NCBI RefSeq assembly: GCF_023208195.1
Contig: NZ_CP060034.1
Location: 3,906,001 to 3,970,000, forward strand
Reading direction: 5' to 3'
Length of the DNA stretch: 64,000 nt
Source of the DNA: Nocardioides sp. InS609-2
GTDB lineage: Bacteria > Actinomycetota > Actinomycetes > Propionibacteriales > Nocardioidaceae
Of this stretch, positions 1-9,225 are shown in pieces (within the stretch, counting starts at the first letter, position 1; every line of letters starts with the position of its first letter). The position numbers and the translations under genes are program-made. Below the pieces are notes generated by a model, which was not told where the DNA came from, made no database searches, and saw only the letters and a list, made by a program, of their open reading frames with translations.

Positions 1-3
1 ACC

Positions 4-579
4 ATGCAGCGTGAACGACTCAAGACGCCCTATCCCTGGACCTGGGAGATCCCGGCCGCGGTGACCTTCGTGGTGCTGTTCGGCATCGTCGTGGGTATCC
101 AGGCGGGCAGAACGATCGCCAACCTGATCGTCGGCGCGGGGATGACGTGGCCGGCCGCCGACAGCGGCCCTGACACTGGTGGCGTCGCGGTTCCCTCGCC
201 GATCGGGGCAGCGTTCTGGACCAGCCTGCCCCGGGTCCTCACCGGAGACGCCGCCGCTGGTCTGCCCACCCCGTTGCCCGATGAGCTGGCCCCGCCGTGG
301 CTCGTGTGGGCGGCCGTATCCGGCATCGAACTGGCGTTCCTCAGCCTCACGACCTGGATCGGTGTCAAGTGCTACACCCGGTGGGGCCCGGTGCGCATGA
401 GAGGCATGGCCTCAGCCGCCGAGGCCGAGAAGCTCCTCGGCCTGAGCCGGCTCCGCAGGGTCTCCGCGCTCGTGCGACCCGACATCTACGGCAAAAGGCC
501 CGCCCCGGATCCGGGGGCGGAGGACCTTGTCCCACTGACGATCACCACTGACCGAACCAGCGAACCTCCCAGCCCCTGA
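4..579 (+). CDS. conjugation-module membrane protein, left copy
   Basis: A 191-residue protein with two predicted membrane segments (about residues 17-37 and 98-120) joined by a Gly/Pro/Ala-rich loop, and a basic cytosolic tail. It is a clear homologue of the protein at 55907-56521: both start MQRER, share the loop motif SPIGAAFW and end in a similar LLG(L/V)SRLRRV tail segment. In both copies the next gene is a VirD4/TraG-like ATPase, so it is probably the membrane partner of that coupling protein in conjugative DNA transfer (inference from context). I know no named family for it. The ATG lies three bases from the window edge, so upstream signals are not visible. Confidence 0.75.
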   Translation: MQRERLKTPYPWTWEIPAAVTFVVLFGIVVGIQAGRTIANLIVGAGMTWPAADSGPDTGGVAVPSPIGAAFWTSLPRVLTGDAAAGLPTPLPDELAPPWLVWAAVSGIELAFLSLTTWIGVKCYTRWGPVRMRGMASAAEAEKLLGLSRLRRVSALVRPDIYGKRPAPDPGAEDLVPLTITTDRTSEPPSP

Positions 580-611
580 CTGGTGGCGGGCCGCAATCGA
601 GGAGAGACACG

Positions 612-2105
612 ATGAAGCTTCGAATGAACCCTTGGGACGTCGGGTGGCGCATCGGTGAGGCCCACGAGCCGCGTGGCGGCAACATGTGGGTCCCCTGGGA
701 CCGCACGGCCGGCGTGATCGGACCGCAGGGCTCCGGCAAAACACTCGACCTCCTCACCCCGGCCCTGCTGGGCGCCCCCGGGGCGGCGCTGGTCACCCTC
801 ACCAAGGTCGAGGACCTCCTGCTCAGCCTCACCTCCCGCTTAGCCGGCGACCGACCCTGTGTCGTCCTGGACCCCTTCGGGCTGGCCGACGGGCTGTGGG
901 GCCCCACTGGCGGTCGGGGGGTCCGCGAGCTCGTGTGGGACCCGATCGCCGGATGCGTGGACCCCAAGGTGGCCGAGCGACGCGCGAAGGCGTTCACTGC
1001 CGGCACGGTGAAGGGTGCGATCAACGGCGGAACGGGCGACGACGCCGCCCGCTTCTACGCCGCCGAATCGGCCAAAGTCCTCCAGGGCTACTTCCACGCC
1101 GCTGCTCTGACCGGTAAGACCCTCGACGACGTGCTCCGCTGGATCGCCAACCCGGCCGCGGCGACCGACCCCGCCGAGATCCTCCGTCGACACCCGCACG
1201 CCGAGCCGTTCTGGCACGGACTGCTACACGGTGCCCTCAACGGTGACGACCGGACCGCCGGGAACACCGTCACCACCGTCCAGCAGGCGCTGTCGCTGTT
1301 CTTCCAAGCCGACACCCGACGCCGATGCGTTCCCAGTCACGGCAGGCTCGCCACCGACCTAGCCGAGGTCATCGACCGGCGAGGCACGATCTACCTTCTG
1401 GGCCGCGAAGACCCCTACGCCTCCGCGAGCCCCCTGATGACCGCCGTCGCCGAGCACGTGCTGGACACCGCACTCATGCTCGCCAACAGGTCACCTTGGG
1501 GCGGCCGGCTCTGCCCTCCCATGCTCGCCTGCCTCGACGAGCTCCCCTCCACCGCACCACTGCCGACGCTGCGGACCCGGATGGCCAACGAACGAGCACT
1601 CGGCCTGTCGTTCATCTACGCGGCCCAGACCCGCGCCCAGCTGACCTCGCTCTTCGGCGAACACGAGTCCCGGGCGCTGTTGGGACTGACCAACGTCCTG
1701 GTCATGTTCGGCGGCTCCAAGGACGTCGCGTTCAACCAGGAGATCTCCGACCTCCTGGGCACCGTGCGGGTCGGCCGAGTCACCCACAACTCCGGCGGCC
1801 GCGGGGGAGGACGCAGCTACTCCGGCGACGACATCGCGATCATGCGACCCGAAGAAGTACGCCAACTGCCCGAACGCAAAGCGCTGGTAATCGCCGAGAA
1901 CGGCAAGCCCATCATCGCCAAGCTGACCCGCTGCGTCGAAGGCAAGGAGGGCGCCGACCTCCTGGCCCAACAGCGAACGTTGAGGCAACGACTCACCGGC
2001 GACCGCAGCCCAAGCCTCACCCCGGAGGCGCGAGTGGCCGCAGCCCTGGTCGAAGCCCGCCGGCTCGGGTTCAGCGACAACGACGATCGGAGCACAGTCT
2101 CGTGA
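612..2105 (+). CDS. VirD4/TraG-like type IV coupling ATPase, left copy
   Basis: A 497-residue P-loop ATPase with Walker A GPQGSGKT near residue 38 and a Walker B-like hydrophobic strand ending in LDELPS near residue 305. The family pumps or recruits DNA to the conjugation channel at the inner membrane. GAGGAGAGACACG precedes the ATG. It overlaps the following gene by four bases (GTGA), so the two are probably translationally coupled. The right-hand copy at 56518-57984 has the same architecture. Differences at DNA level are mostly third-position changes, plus a short stretch near residue 95 that is longer here. It is therefore an old paralogue or an allele from a related element, not a fresh duplication. 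Confidence 0.88.
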   Translation: MKLRMNPWDVGWRIGEAHEPRGGNMWVPWDRTAGVIGPQGSGKTLDLLTPALLGAPGAALVTLTKVEDLLLSLTSRLAGDRPCVVLDPFGLADGLWGPTGGRGVRELVWDPIAGCVDPKVAERRAKAFTAGTVKGAINGGTGDDAARFYAAESAKVLQGYFHAAALTGKTLDDVLRWIANPAAATDPAEILRRHPHAEPFWHGLLHGALNGDDRTAGNTVTTVQQALSLFFQADTRRRCVPSHGRLATDLAEVIDRRGTIYLLGREDPYASASPLMTAVAEHVLDTALMLANRSPWGGRLCPPMLACLDELPSTAPLPTLRTRMANERALGLSFIYAAQTRAQLTSLFGEHESRALLGLTNVLVMFGGSKDVAFNQEISDLLGTVRVGRVTHNSGGRGGGRSYSGDDIAIMRPEEVRQLPERKALVIAENGKPIIAKLTRCVEGKEGADLLAQQRTLRQRLTGDRSPSLTPEARVAAALVEARRLGFSDNDDRSTVS

Positions 2106-2797
2106 CCGCACATCAGGAGCCACGCCGCGACCCCAAGCCGATGATCCTGCCCTTCCCCCAGCCAGGCGAACTGGTAAGGCTCGCCTACCGGGAGCTGCAC
2201 GTCGCGGCCAACGGCACCCCGGAGGAACAGCAGGCCCTCGGCCCCCACTCCCAACTGGCGCGCCCCTGGGAGCCCAGCACCTGCGCCGACCCCGGTCTGC
2301 GGTACGAGGTGTGGGAATGGCTCGAGCAGGTCGTGATCTGGCTCAACCACGAGTACACCTGGGACACGCACGCGCTCATGCCGCCCTGCTGGCCCGAGCA
2401 CCCGCACCTGGTCCACGAGATCGCAGTGATCGCCGACCAGCGCCGCCGCTCAGGCTTGGCCAAGACCAGCGACGCCCTCGAGGAGTGGCACCGCTACTGC
2501 CTGCCCACCTTCGTGGACCGCATGCAGGGCCGACTGCGCGCGCGCTGCGACGACGCCCACGCCCCGTGGCCAGGCCGACCCAGCCACAGCGACTACACCG
2601 CGACGGCGCAGACCCAGCACCGAGAGGACCTCTTCGCCGGTGACGTCGACGCGCTCCCGAAGCCTCGCAGCGCCGCCAAGCAGCCCCCAGAGGGGCCACG
2701 GCTCGGGCTAGTCGACCTCGAGACCGGCCAGCTGATGGGCGACGCGCCGGACGAGGTCTCGCCCCGGCCCCGGACCGCGAAGGGACCCCACGAATGA
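2102..2797 (+). CDS. conjugation-module protein of unknown function, left copy
   Basis: A 231-residue soluble protein starting with GTG inside the stop codon of the coupling ATPase. It has no membrane segment. Aromatic-rich central stretches (YEVWEWLEQVVIWLNHEYTW; EEWHRYCLP) are strongly conserved with the paralogue at 57981-58688, while the C-terminal 50 residues are Pro/Arg-rich and divergent. Its fixed place after the coupling protein in both modules suggests an accessory role in conjugation. No catalytic motif is recognisable. The frame is open upstream far into the ATPase gene, but only the part from 2102 matches the paralogue. Confidence 0.75.
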   Translation: MTAHQEPRRDPKPMILPFPQPGELVRLAYRELHVAANGTPEEQQALGPHSQLARPWEPSTCADPGLRYEVWEWLEQVVIWLNHEYTWDTHALMPPCWPEHPHLVHEIAVIADQRRRSGLAKTSDALEEWHRYCLPTFVDRMQGRLRARCDDAHAPWPGRPSHSDYTATAQTQHREDLFAGDVDALPKPRSAAKQPPEGPRLGLVDLETGQLMGDAPDEVSPRPRTAKGPHE

Positions 2798-2865
2798 TGA
2801 CGGTCAAGGAACGCGCCGTGGCCATCCGCCGGGCTCAGGCGGCGTTACAGACCCAGAAATCCTGA
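2794..2865 (+). pseudogene. truncated fourth gene of the left conjugation module
   Basis: ATG overlaps the previous stop (ATGA). The 23 codons (MMTVKERAVAIRRAQAALQ then a short foreign tail) match the first residues of the protein at 58688-59050 (MRMNERTAAIGRAQRALQAL). Homology stops at about 2855, and the reading frame ends at 2865 in unrelated DNA. This is the left junction between the conjugation module and the cargo region. No direct repeat or IS end can be recognised at the break. Confidence 0.65.
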
Positions 2866-3331
2866 CTCCGTAGTACCCGGGACACACCAGAGCCTCTACT
2901 GAAACCGGTACGCGACACTCGCGGTCTTGTTCTCCGGCGAGGGCCCGTCCGGCAAACCCACGCAACCTTCGAACACGACGCCCCGCTCCCATACTCACCA
3001 CCCCAGTGGGACTGTTCCCCGACGTGCGGGTCTCACCATCGGCTGATTAACGGGACTCAGACCGTTTCAGTAGCTAGCTCCCCGCAACTCGTCCCGCTCC
3101 GGGGCTGAACTCGACCTCGAACAGCGGGGGAGTGGGTCGCCTGGCTCTGGCGGCCTACCGGCTCGAGAACGCCATCCGGCCCAGTTGGTAGACGGTGCCC
3201 GGCATCCCGCAGAGCTCGAGGCCTTTCGTGTGGCCTGGTACACCGCCCCGACCAGGAGGGTTGCCCAAACCTCGGGGTAGTCCCGGGTTGCCCGCCGCCG
3301 CCGCCCGCGCCCCGGCGGTGGTGACAGGGTT
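2866..3331. other. junction region without a recognisable gene
   Basis: Between the broken conjugation gene and the stop of the exonuclease/phosphatase-family gene I see no supported reading frame. Open frames exist on the minus strand, but they have the Arg/Pro-rich composition of shadow frames. The segment 3046-3078 carries an inverted-looking GACTCAGACCGTTTCAGTAG stretch. It could be a decayed transposon end, but I cannot assign it. Confidence 0.4.
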
Positions 3332-4099
3332 TCAGACCCTCACACTGACTTGGCAGTAAAAGTGGTCTGACTGCGTCGGCACCGTTATCGTGGAGACGAC
3401 CCGGACCTGATGGCCACAGAGCAGGTAGTCGCGCTGCGCCCCGCGCGGGGTGGTCGGTGCGTGTGCGTCCAGGACGCTTGTGAAGTGGCCAGGCAGCAGT
3501 GCCGCCGCCAGCACCTCGGCGGCCGGGGAGTGGTTCAGGTCGACGCCGACCAGCGCTGGCCCAGCTGCGTCGATCCCGAGCAGGTCGTCGGTGAACCGTC
3601 GCAACAGCGGTGCGAACTGCGGGTCGGCCAGGCTTCGTGCGAAGCGGTGTAGCGGGAAGAAATGTCCGTTGGCGAGGTGGACGTCGCCCCCGGGCAGCCC
3701 CACCGTCCCGACGAGGTAGCCCTTGTCGTGCAGAATCCACTCCTCCTCGCCCGGGCCGGTCGCCTCCAGCCGTGGCGCGGGCAAGACCCGCAACGAAAGT
3801 CCGCTCAGTGGGAACCGCGACAGCACGCCTAGCGCCAGCTGCGCCCCGTCGACGAGGTGAGAGGCACTGAGTGCGTACGCCGCCCAGTGGGCATACCCCG
3901 CGCGCTCGGCCAGTTCTTCCGTCTGACCTGTCCGATCACCGTACTCGTGAGCCTCTTGCAGGCACACCACGTCGGGGCCATGCGTCCTCAGCACGCTCAC
4001 GTGGTGGTCCAGGTCAGGCACGACTCCGCGCTGGTGCGACGCCCCCAAGACGCCGCCTGCAATGTTCCATGTGGCTACTTCCAGCCTGCGAGACGTCAT
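3332..4099 (-). CDS. endonuclease/exonuclease/phosphatase-family protein
   Basis: A 255-residue protein starting MTSRRLEVATWNIAGG. The family hallmarks are visible in order: WNI near residue 10, CLQEA near 48 (metal-binding Glu), NGHFFPLHR near 150, VGVDLN near 188 (the family Asp-x-Asn) and the C-terminal SDHF (catalytic Asp-His). Such proteins are Mg-dependent phosphodiesterases or phosphatases; the substrate cannot be read. The frame is open another 66 codons upstream, but that stretch is low-complexity Arg/Pro/Gly, so the ATG at 4099 is preferred. It borders the biosynthetic cluster. Whether it belongs to the pathway is unclear. Confidence 0.8.
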   Translation of the reverse strand: MTSRRLEVATWNIAGGVLGASHQRGVVPDLDHHVSVLRTHGPDVVCLQEAHEYGDRTGQTEELAERAGYAHWAAYALSASHLVDGAQLALGVLSRFPLSGLSLRVLPAPRLEATGPGEEEWILHDKGYLVGTVGLPGGDVHLANGHFFPLHRFARSLADPQFAPLLRRFTDDLLGIDAAGPALVGVDLNHSPAAEVLAAALLPGHFTSVLDAHAPTTPRGAQRDYLLCGHQVRVVSTITVPTQSDHFYCQVSVRV

Positions 4100-5012
4100 C
4101 GATGAGCCGTTGCGGTGGCGCGGCCGGGACGGGGGATGTCCCGCAGGGCCTGACGGTCGAGCTCGTCGTTGGTCAAGATCCACCCACCGGCACGCACCGC
4201 CGGCGGGCCCCCGTCGGCTCGCAGCACGCCTGAAGAGAGGTGGCCCGGTCCAGCCGATCGCGCTGGTCGGGGGAGTGAGCGGCTTGGGGCAAGGCATCTG
4301 CTCTCAGTGCGTCGACTTGGGGTGACCTTCGCCGTCTAAACTATGGCCGGGTCGCCGACCCCGATCCTGACACCGGGGAGGATGCGTCGACGGGCGGCCC
4401 TGCGCGGCGCGAGGGTACTTTCTGGGGTGTGGCCGCATCGGCGCAGCCGTCGTCTCTGAGGAGCCTGTGGTGGACGACCTCCAGACGGTGGTGGTAGACA
4501 TCAAGGTCGCCCCGTCCACGGCGAACATCGTGCTCTCACGGTGGTGAGCGGCCAGCTGCTCGGCAGCCTAGGGTGATGTTTCCGCGCGCGCGCATCCTTT
4601 GCACCGAACTCGAGGACGACGATCGTGGGATCAGCTTCTCGGCCCGCTCGCCCGGATCGTGGCGCGTGGCCCGGACGGCTACTTCGGCGCACGCACTCTC
4701 GACGCGCTTAGCCCCGTGGTGCAGTCGGAGGCACGGCTGCAGCTTTCGGGAAGCACTCGGCCAACGCCGGGCCGCGCCACCGTGCGTTGGGTGACGCGGC
4801 GACCGTGCCGGCGCCCCTGGGGAGGTGGCTCGACCTGGACCTGGTCGACACCCTCGTCACGCACATGGCCGGACGGGTGCGCCGCGACCCGCTCTGACCA
4901 AGACCCGCGTCCCCAGGACTTACAGCACTCGCTCGTCCAGGAGCCGCAGCAGGTCTCGGACTCCGTCGAGCCCTGAGGCCTCCGTTCCAATGGAGATGCG
5001 GCCTACCCCGAG
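4100..5012. other. unassigned stretch, probably decayed sequence
   Basis: About 0.9 kb between two minus-strand genes. Open frames on both strands are short, mutually overlapping and of mixed composition. One plus-strand frame ending at about 4547 (DLQTVVVDIKVAPSTANIV) looks protein-like but has no usable upstream start. I cannot name any family here. The next minus-strand gene upstream ends at 5013, so a terminator could lie here too. Confidence 0.4.
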
Positions 5013-5951
5013 TTATCGCAGCTCCTCGAGCCGCGACCGCACCCGGTCCGGCGTACCGGCGACGAGGAAGCGGTCACCGAGGTAGCCCCAGGCGCCGGTG
5101 CTCCGCGCGACGTCGAGGTACCGGCGCTTCCTGCTCTCCGACTGCATCCCGTGGTTGCCCAGGTCGTAGGAGTCCGCTAGCTCTCTCACCCCGGCGCGCA
5201 GCCCCTCGGGGATGGAGGCCAGCCCCGCCCTGCCGTTGACGAGGTGGTGAGCTGCCCACGCCGCCAGCCATCCGGCGCGCACGACGGCACGCTCCTCGTC
5301 GTGGTCCACAACGATCCCGCCTGCGTTCCACCAGAGGTCGAGCTCGGGCAGGTCGTCGGCGCGCGTCGGGGCGGCGTCCGACACGATCGGGTGCGCCAGG
5401 TCAACCGACGTGCGATCGAAGCCGATCCCGACGATCGCGCCGTCCGCGATTCGCGCAGCGAGGGCCAGCGAGCGCGGCCCGTGCGCCGCCAGGTAGATCG
5501 GCGGTGCGCTGGTGCCGGGGCGCTCCATGCAGAGCTCCTGCCCCCGCCAATGCGCGCGGTCGTGGTGGAGCAGTGAGCGCACGCAGCACACGTACTCCTC
5601 GAGGTCGGCGAGGGTCGCGCGTCGCCTGCCCAGGTTGACCACGCCGCTGTCGCCCGTGCCCACCCCGAGGAACGCGCCTGCGGGGCTTGCGTCGTGGACG
5701 CTGGCGATCGCCGACGCCGTGACGAGCGGGTGCCGGGTGAGCGGGTTGGTGACGCCGACGCCGAGGGGCCGGGTGGTCACGTGCTGGGAGAGCGCGCCCA
5801 GGGTGGTCCAGCAGTCGGAGTATCGGCTCGGGGAGTCCCACACGCTGAGGCGCGCAGCGCCCCAGGCGACCAGGGCCTCGGCCTCCTCGAGCGTGCGAGC
5901 GATGCCCCGCGGATTGATGCTAACGTCGACGTGCGTGCGCCCGGCGATCAT
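5013..5951 (-). CDS. LLM-class flavin-dependent oxidoreductase
   Basis: A 312-residue luciferase-like monooxygenase with a TIM-barrel pattern. Features are VDVSINPRG at the N terminus, LGVGTGDSGVVNLGR near residue 97 and PIYLAAHGPRSLALAARIADG near 150, the last being the usual flavin-site segment of this class. Members use reduced FMN or F420 and O2 to oxidise small molecules; several sit in NRPS clusters. The ATG overlaps the stop of the condensation gene (ATGA), making it the last gene of the carrier-A-C-LLM operon running from 9143. It may act on a carrier-bound intermediate, which is inference from position. Confidence 0.85.
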   Translation of the reverse strand: MIAGRTHVDVSINPRGIARTLEEAEALVAWGAARLSVWDSPSRYSDCWTTLGALSQHVTTRPLGVGVTNPLTRHPLVTASAIASVHDASPAGAFLGVGTGDSGVVNLGRRRATLADLEEYVCCVRSLLHHDRAHWRGQELCMERPGTSAPPIYLAAHGPRSLALAARIADGAIVGIGFDRTSVDLAHPIVSDAAPTRADDLPELDLWWNAGGIVVDHDEERAVVRAGWLAAWAAHHLVNGRAGLASIPEGLRAGVRELADSYDLGNHGMQSESRKRRYLDVARSTGAWGYLGDRFLVAGTPDRVRSRLEELR

Positions 5952-7315
5952 CGCATCTCCGCGTAGGCCGAGTCGTCGAGACCGACTTGCCGGTCGGGGT
6001 CGCGGAGCAGAGCTTCTAGGAAGCCGCGGAAGTCGTGGGCCATGCTCGAGACGGTCTCCTCGTCGAACAGCGCCACGGCGTAAACCCACTCGATGAACAT
6101 CCCCTGGGCAGGGTCGGCACCGGCGCCCTGGATGTCGACGATGTCGAGTTGCAAGTCGAACTTGACCCGCAGGTCCTGGCCGATCTCCACCCGGGCTTCG
6201 GTGCCCGGGAGTGTGTAGGTCTCAGGCGTGACGTAAGAGATCGCCACCTGCGCGAGCGGGTGCCGCTGGGAGGACCGGGACGGGTTGAGCGCCCGGACCA
6301 CTTCCTCGAAGGGGATGTCCTGGTGGGAGTAGGCATCGATGTCGACCCTACGCGTGCGACTCACGAGCTCGCGGAACGACGGTGCGCCCGAGGCGTCGAC
6401 GCGGAAGACCAGGGTGTTGACGAAGAAGCCGACCATGCCGTCGAGGTCGCCGTCGAACCGCCCCGTGACGAAGCCGATGAGCGGGAGATCGTCACCGGCG
6501 CCGCGCCCCGACAGGAACGCGCCGAGAGCCGCCTTGACGAGGGTGAAGGGCGCCACCCGCTCGGCCCGGGCCAGCTTCATGATGCGCTCGCGCATCTCGC
6601 CGGGCACCGGCACCACCACGGTCGCGCCGCGCGTGTCCGGGGCGGCCGGCCGCGGCCGGTCCATCGGCAGCGGGATCTCTTCGGGCAACGCCGTGAGCTG
6701 CTTGACCCAGTGGTCCAGCTGGCGTGCGGCTAGGCTGCCGGGGTCGTGGACGTTGCCCAAGAACTCGCGCTGCCTGACGGCGTAGTCGCAGTATTGGAGC
6801 AACATGGGCTGCCACGCGGGCGCGCTTCCGGCCCGGCGTGCGACGTAGGCCGTGCCGAGGTCGCCAAGAAGGGGCACCAGGGAACCCTCGTCCACGGCGA
6901 TGTGGTGGATCACGACAACCAGGACGGCTCCGGCACCGTCCTCCCCGGAGAGCAGCCACGCGTGGAGCGGGAGCTGGTCGACGAGCTCGAAGTGGTGCTG
7001 AGAGACCTCACGCACCCGATCGCGCAGCCGGTCCTCAGGGCAGGTCTCGACGGTGAGTAGCTGGGGCAACGCATCGGTCTCCCAGACCGACAGGTGGGGG
7101 CGTCCGCCGACGTCGGCGTAGCTCGTCCGCAGGATCTCGTGGCGCGTGACGACGTCGCGCAGGGCCGCTCCGAGGGCCGGTGCTTCGACCGCGCCGGGAA
7201 ACCGCAGGATGAGCGGGACGTTGTACTGGGAATCGGGGCCGGTGATCTGGGTGAGCAGCCATATGCGCGCCTGTGCGAAGGACAGGGGGGCGTCGGGGAC
7301 GAGGCTGTGGTTCAC
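5948..7315 (-). CDS. stand-alone NRPS condensation protein
   Basis: A 455-residue condensation (C) domain with nothing attached. Visible motifs are PLSFAQARIWLL (C1), RHEILRTSY (C2), HHIAVDEGS (C3, canonical HHxxxDG with Glu for Gly), then GFVTGRFDGDLDGMVGFFVNT (C5 region) and DIPFEEVVRAL (C6 region). Both histidines and the Asp are present, so it should form amide bonds between carrier-bound aminoacyl groups. GTG start overlaps the A-domain stop (GTGA). Its partners are most likely the carrier at 8889 and another carrier of the cluster. Confidence 0.92.
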   Translation of the reverse strand: MNHSLVPDAPLSFAQARIWLLTQITGPDSQYNVPLILRFPGAVEAPALGAALRDVVTRHEILRTSYADVGGRPHLSVWETDALPQLLTVETCPEDRLRDRVREVSQHHFELVDQLPLHAWLLSGEDGAGAVLVVVIHHIAVDEGSLVPLLGDLGTAYVARRAGSAPAWQPMLLQYCDYAVRQREFLGNVHDPGSLAARQLDHWVKQLTALPEEIPLPMDRPRPAAPDTRGATVVVPVPGEMRERIMKLARAERVAPFTLVKAALGAFLSGRGAGDDLPLIGFVTGRFDGDLDGMVGFFVNTLVFRVDASGAPSFRELVSRTRRVDIDAYSHQDIPFEEVVRALNPSRSSQRHPLAQVAISYVTPETYTLPGTEARVEIGQDLRVKFDLQLDIVDIQGAGADPAQGMFIEWVYAVALFDEETVSSMAHDFRGFLEALLRDPDRQVGLDDSAYAEMR

Positions 7316-8886
7316 GGCGTGGCTTCCTCACTGGTCCGCGTCGGGGATGTCGAGGGTCTGTCCTGGAACCGGGCGAGGCCGTGGCGGTCGACTTTGCCGT
7401 TGCTGGTGCGGGGGAGCGAGCTCAGCTCCACGACCTGCGAGGGCAGCATGAACGGGGGCAGCGAGCGGGCCAGGATTTCGTGGTAGTCGGTGTCACCGCT
7501 GCGTGCCGTGGCGACGTAGCCGACGAGCCGCTGGAGCGCGCCGGTCCCCTGGACGACCACGCAGGCATCGGCCACACCGGGGTGCGCGCGCAGGGCGGCC
7601 TCGACCTCTCCGAGCTCTACGCGGAACCCGCGCAACTTGACCTGATTGTCCATGCGACCCAGGAAGTCAACGGTCCCGTCCTCGTTCCACCGGGCGGAGT
7701 CGCCGGTGCGGTAGAGGGTCCGCTGTGGGTCGAGGGGGTCGGGGACGAACAGCTCCCGTGTGAGCTCGTCCCTTCCGACGTACCCTCGCGCCAGGCCGTC
7801 GCCGCCGATGTGCAACTCACCGACGTCGCCGACTGGGACGCGCTCGCCCTCGCGCAGGATGGCGACCTGGGTGTTAGCCACCGGCCGGCCTATGGACAGC
7901 CGGTCGGCCGCGAGGTGCCGGGGCTGGACGTCGAGACTGGTGCTGAAGGTCGTCGCCTCGGTGGGGCCGTACACATGGAGAACCCTCGCGCCGCTGGCGC
8001 CGAGAACCGCTGCGACCGCACCAGGGTCCACCACTTCACCGCCGACGAGCACCGTGCCGACCTTGCTGAGGGCTGCCGGCGCCTCGTCGGCGTGGGCGTG
8101 GAAGACCGCGGTCGTCAGGAAGAGCGCTGACACGGAGTGCTCGCCGACGAAGCGGGTCAGCTGATGGTGAACCAGCATGTCCTCGGTGTCGAGGCCGACG
8201 AGCGTCGCGCCGTTGAGCAGGGCGCCCCAGATCTCGAAGGTCGCGGCGTCGAAGCTGGCGTTGGACCCGTGCGCAACGACGTCGCCGGGCCCTAGCGTCA
8301 GGTAGTCGGTGTTGACCACGAGCCGCGTGATCGCGTGGTGAGGGACGGCGATGCCCTTAGGGCGTCCGGTGGAACCGGACGTGTACATGACGTACGCCGT
8401 GTCGCTGGCGGTGCCGGTGGGCAGATCGCCCGGACTGCTGGCGTCACCGCTGCGCACGGCTCTCGCGACGTCGATGACCGGCACGGGCACCTGCGGGTCG
8501 CGGTCGGCGGGAGCGAGGACGGCGACAGCGCCGCTGTCGGCGACCATGAAGGCGTTGCGTTCGGGGGGGTTTAGGTCGTCGAGCGGGAGGTAGCTGGCGC
8601 CGGCCATGAGGATCGCAAGGTAGGTCACGATGCGCTCGGTCGTGCGACCCTCCTGCACGGCCAGGACGTCGCCGGCCGCGACGCCGTGCGCGCGAAGGCC
8701 GTGGCACAGCCGGGTCGACCGCTCGATGAGCTGCCGGTAGGTCAGGACGCCGCCGGGGGCGACGACGGCGCGTGCGTGCGGGGTGCGACCTGCCCAGGCG
8801 GTGACCTGTGCGGGCAGGGTGTCGTCCCGCGGGTAGTGTCGTTGCTCTCCATGCTCGAGCGCCGTCAGGTCACCGAGACTCGTCAC
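7312..8886 (-). CDS. stand-alone NRPS adenylation protein
   Basis: A 524-residue A domain. Core motifs are TYRQL (A2 area), YTSGSTGRPKG (A3), NASFDAATFE (A4), HVYGPTEATT (A5), YRTGD (A7), GRMDNQVKLRGFRVELGE (A8) and SNGKVDR (A10). Aligned by eye to GrsA, the pocket reads approximately D-A-F-A-L-G-V-T-F-K. That resembles codes for branched aliphatic acids such as valine or isoleucine; treat this as a prediction. GTG at 8886 is chosen because it sits 2 bp after the carrier gene stop; the open frame extends further through the carrier gene. It should load the carrier at 8889. Confidence 0.92.
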   Translation of the reverse strand: MTSLGDLTALEHGEQRHYPRDDTLPAQVTAWAGRTPHARAVVAPGGVLTYRQLIERSTRLCHGLRAHGVAAGDVLAVQEGRTTERIVTYLAILMAGASYLPLDDLNPPERNAFMVADSGAVAVLAPADRDPQVPVPVIDVARAVRSGDASSPGDLPTGTASDTAYVMYTSGSTGRPKGIAVPHHAITRLVVNTDYLTLGPGDVVAHGSNASFDAATFEIWGALLNGATLVGLDTEDMLVHHQLTRFVGEHSVSALFLTTAVFHAHADEAPAALSKVGTVLVGGEVVDPGAVAAVLGASGARVLHVYGPTEATTFSTSLDVQPRHLAADRLSIGRPVANTQVAILREGERVPVGDVGELHIGGDGLARGYVGRDELTRELFVPDPLDPQRTLYRTGDSARWNEDGTVDFLGRMDNQVKLRGFRVELGEVEAALRAHPGVADACVVVQGTGALQRLVGYVATARSGDTDYHEILARSLPPFMLPSQVVELSSLPRTSNGKVDRHGLARFQDRPSTSPTRTSEEATP

Positions 8887-8888
8887 GG

Positions 8889-9143
8889 TCAGTGCGGAAG
8901 GGGGTCGCGACCGCTGACCGCCTCGGAGATGCCTCGCGGCGTGCGCGCTGTAAACACGTCGCGCAGCGAGACGGGGATGCCCAGCTGGTCGCGGACCTGG
9001 GCGACCACGCGGCCGGCTAGAACCGAGTGACCACCCAGCTCGAAGAAGTCGGAGTCGGCGTCGACGTCCTCGACCTCGAGGACGGAACGGTAGGTGGTGA
9101 CGAGGCAGTCGACCACTTGGTCGGATCCTGCTGTTTCGAGCAT
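8889..9143 (-). CDS. free-standing peptidyl carrier protein
   Basis: An 84-residue acyl/peptidyl carrier. The phosphopantetheine site is FFELGGHSVLAG, with the modified Ser in GGHS near residue 41. ATG at 9143 follows a good ribosome site (AAAGAGGAG). It is first in a four-gene operon (carrier, A, C, LLM oxidoreductase), with overlaps or a 2-bp gap between genes. The enzyme at 12996 should activate it. Confidence 0.92.
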   Translation of the reverse strand: MLETAGSDQVVDCLVTTYRSVLEVEDVDADSDFFELGGHSVLAGRVVAQVRDQLGIPVSLRDVFTARTPRGISEAVSGRDPLPH

Positions 9144-9203
9144 TGTTTCTCCTCTTTGCCGCATGGTCAGCACTGTGAATCTCGCACACTCGAGACGTCG
9201 CGA

Positions 9204-9225
9204 GGTACTGACACCCATCAGTACC
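9204..9225. promoter_or_regulatory. candidate operator (site a), perfect inverted repeat
   Basis: GGTACTGA and TCAGTACC form a perfect 8-bp inverted repeat around CACCCA. It lies 61 bp upstream of the carrier gene start at 9143. The core CTGACACCCATCAG (9208-9221) matches the 14-bp motif found in the other promoter regions of the cluster. Confidence 0.6.

Noticed and set aside
4304..4976. Several short open frames in the 4.1-5.0 kb region
   Set aside because: They overlap one another, lack ribosome sites and match no family I know.
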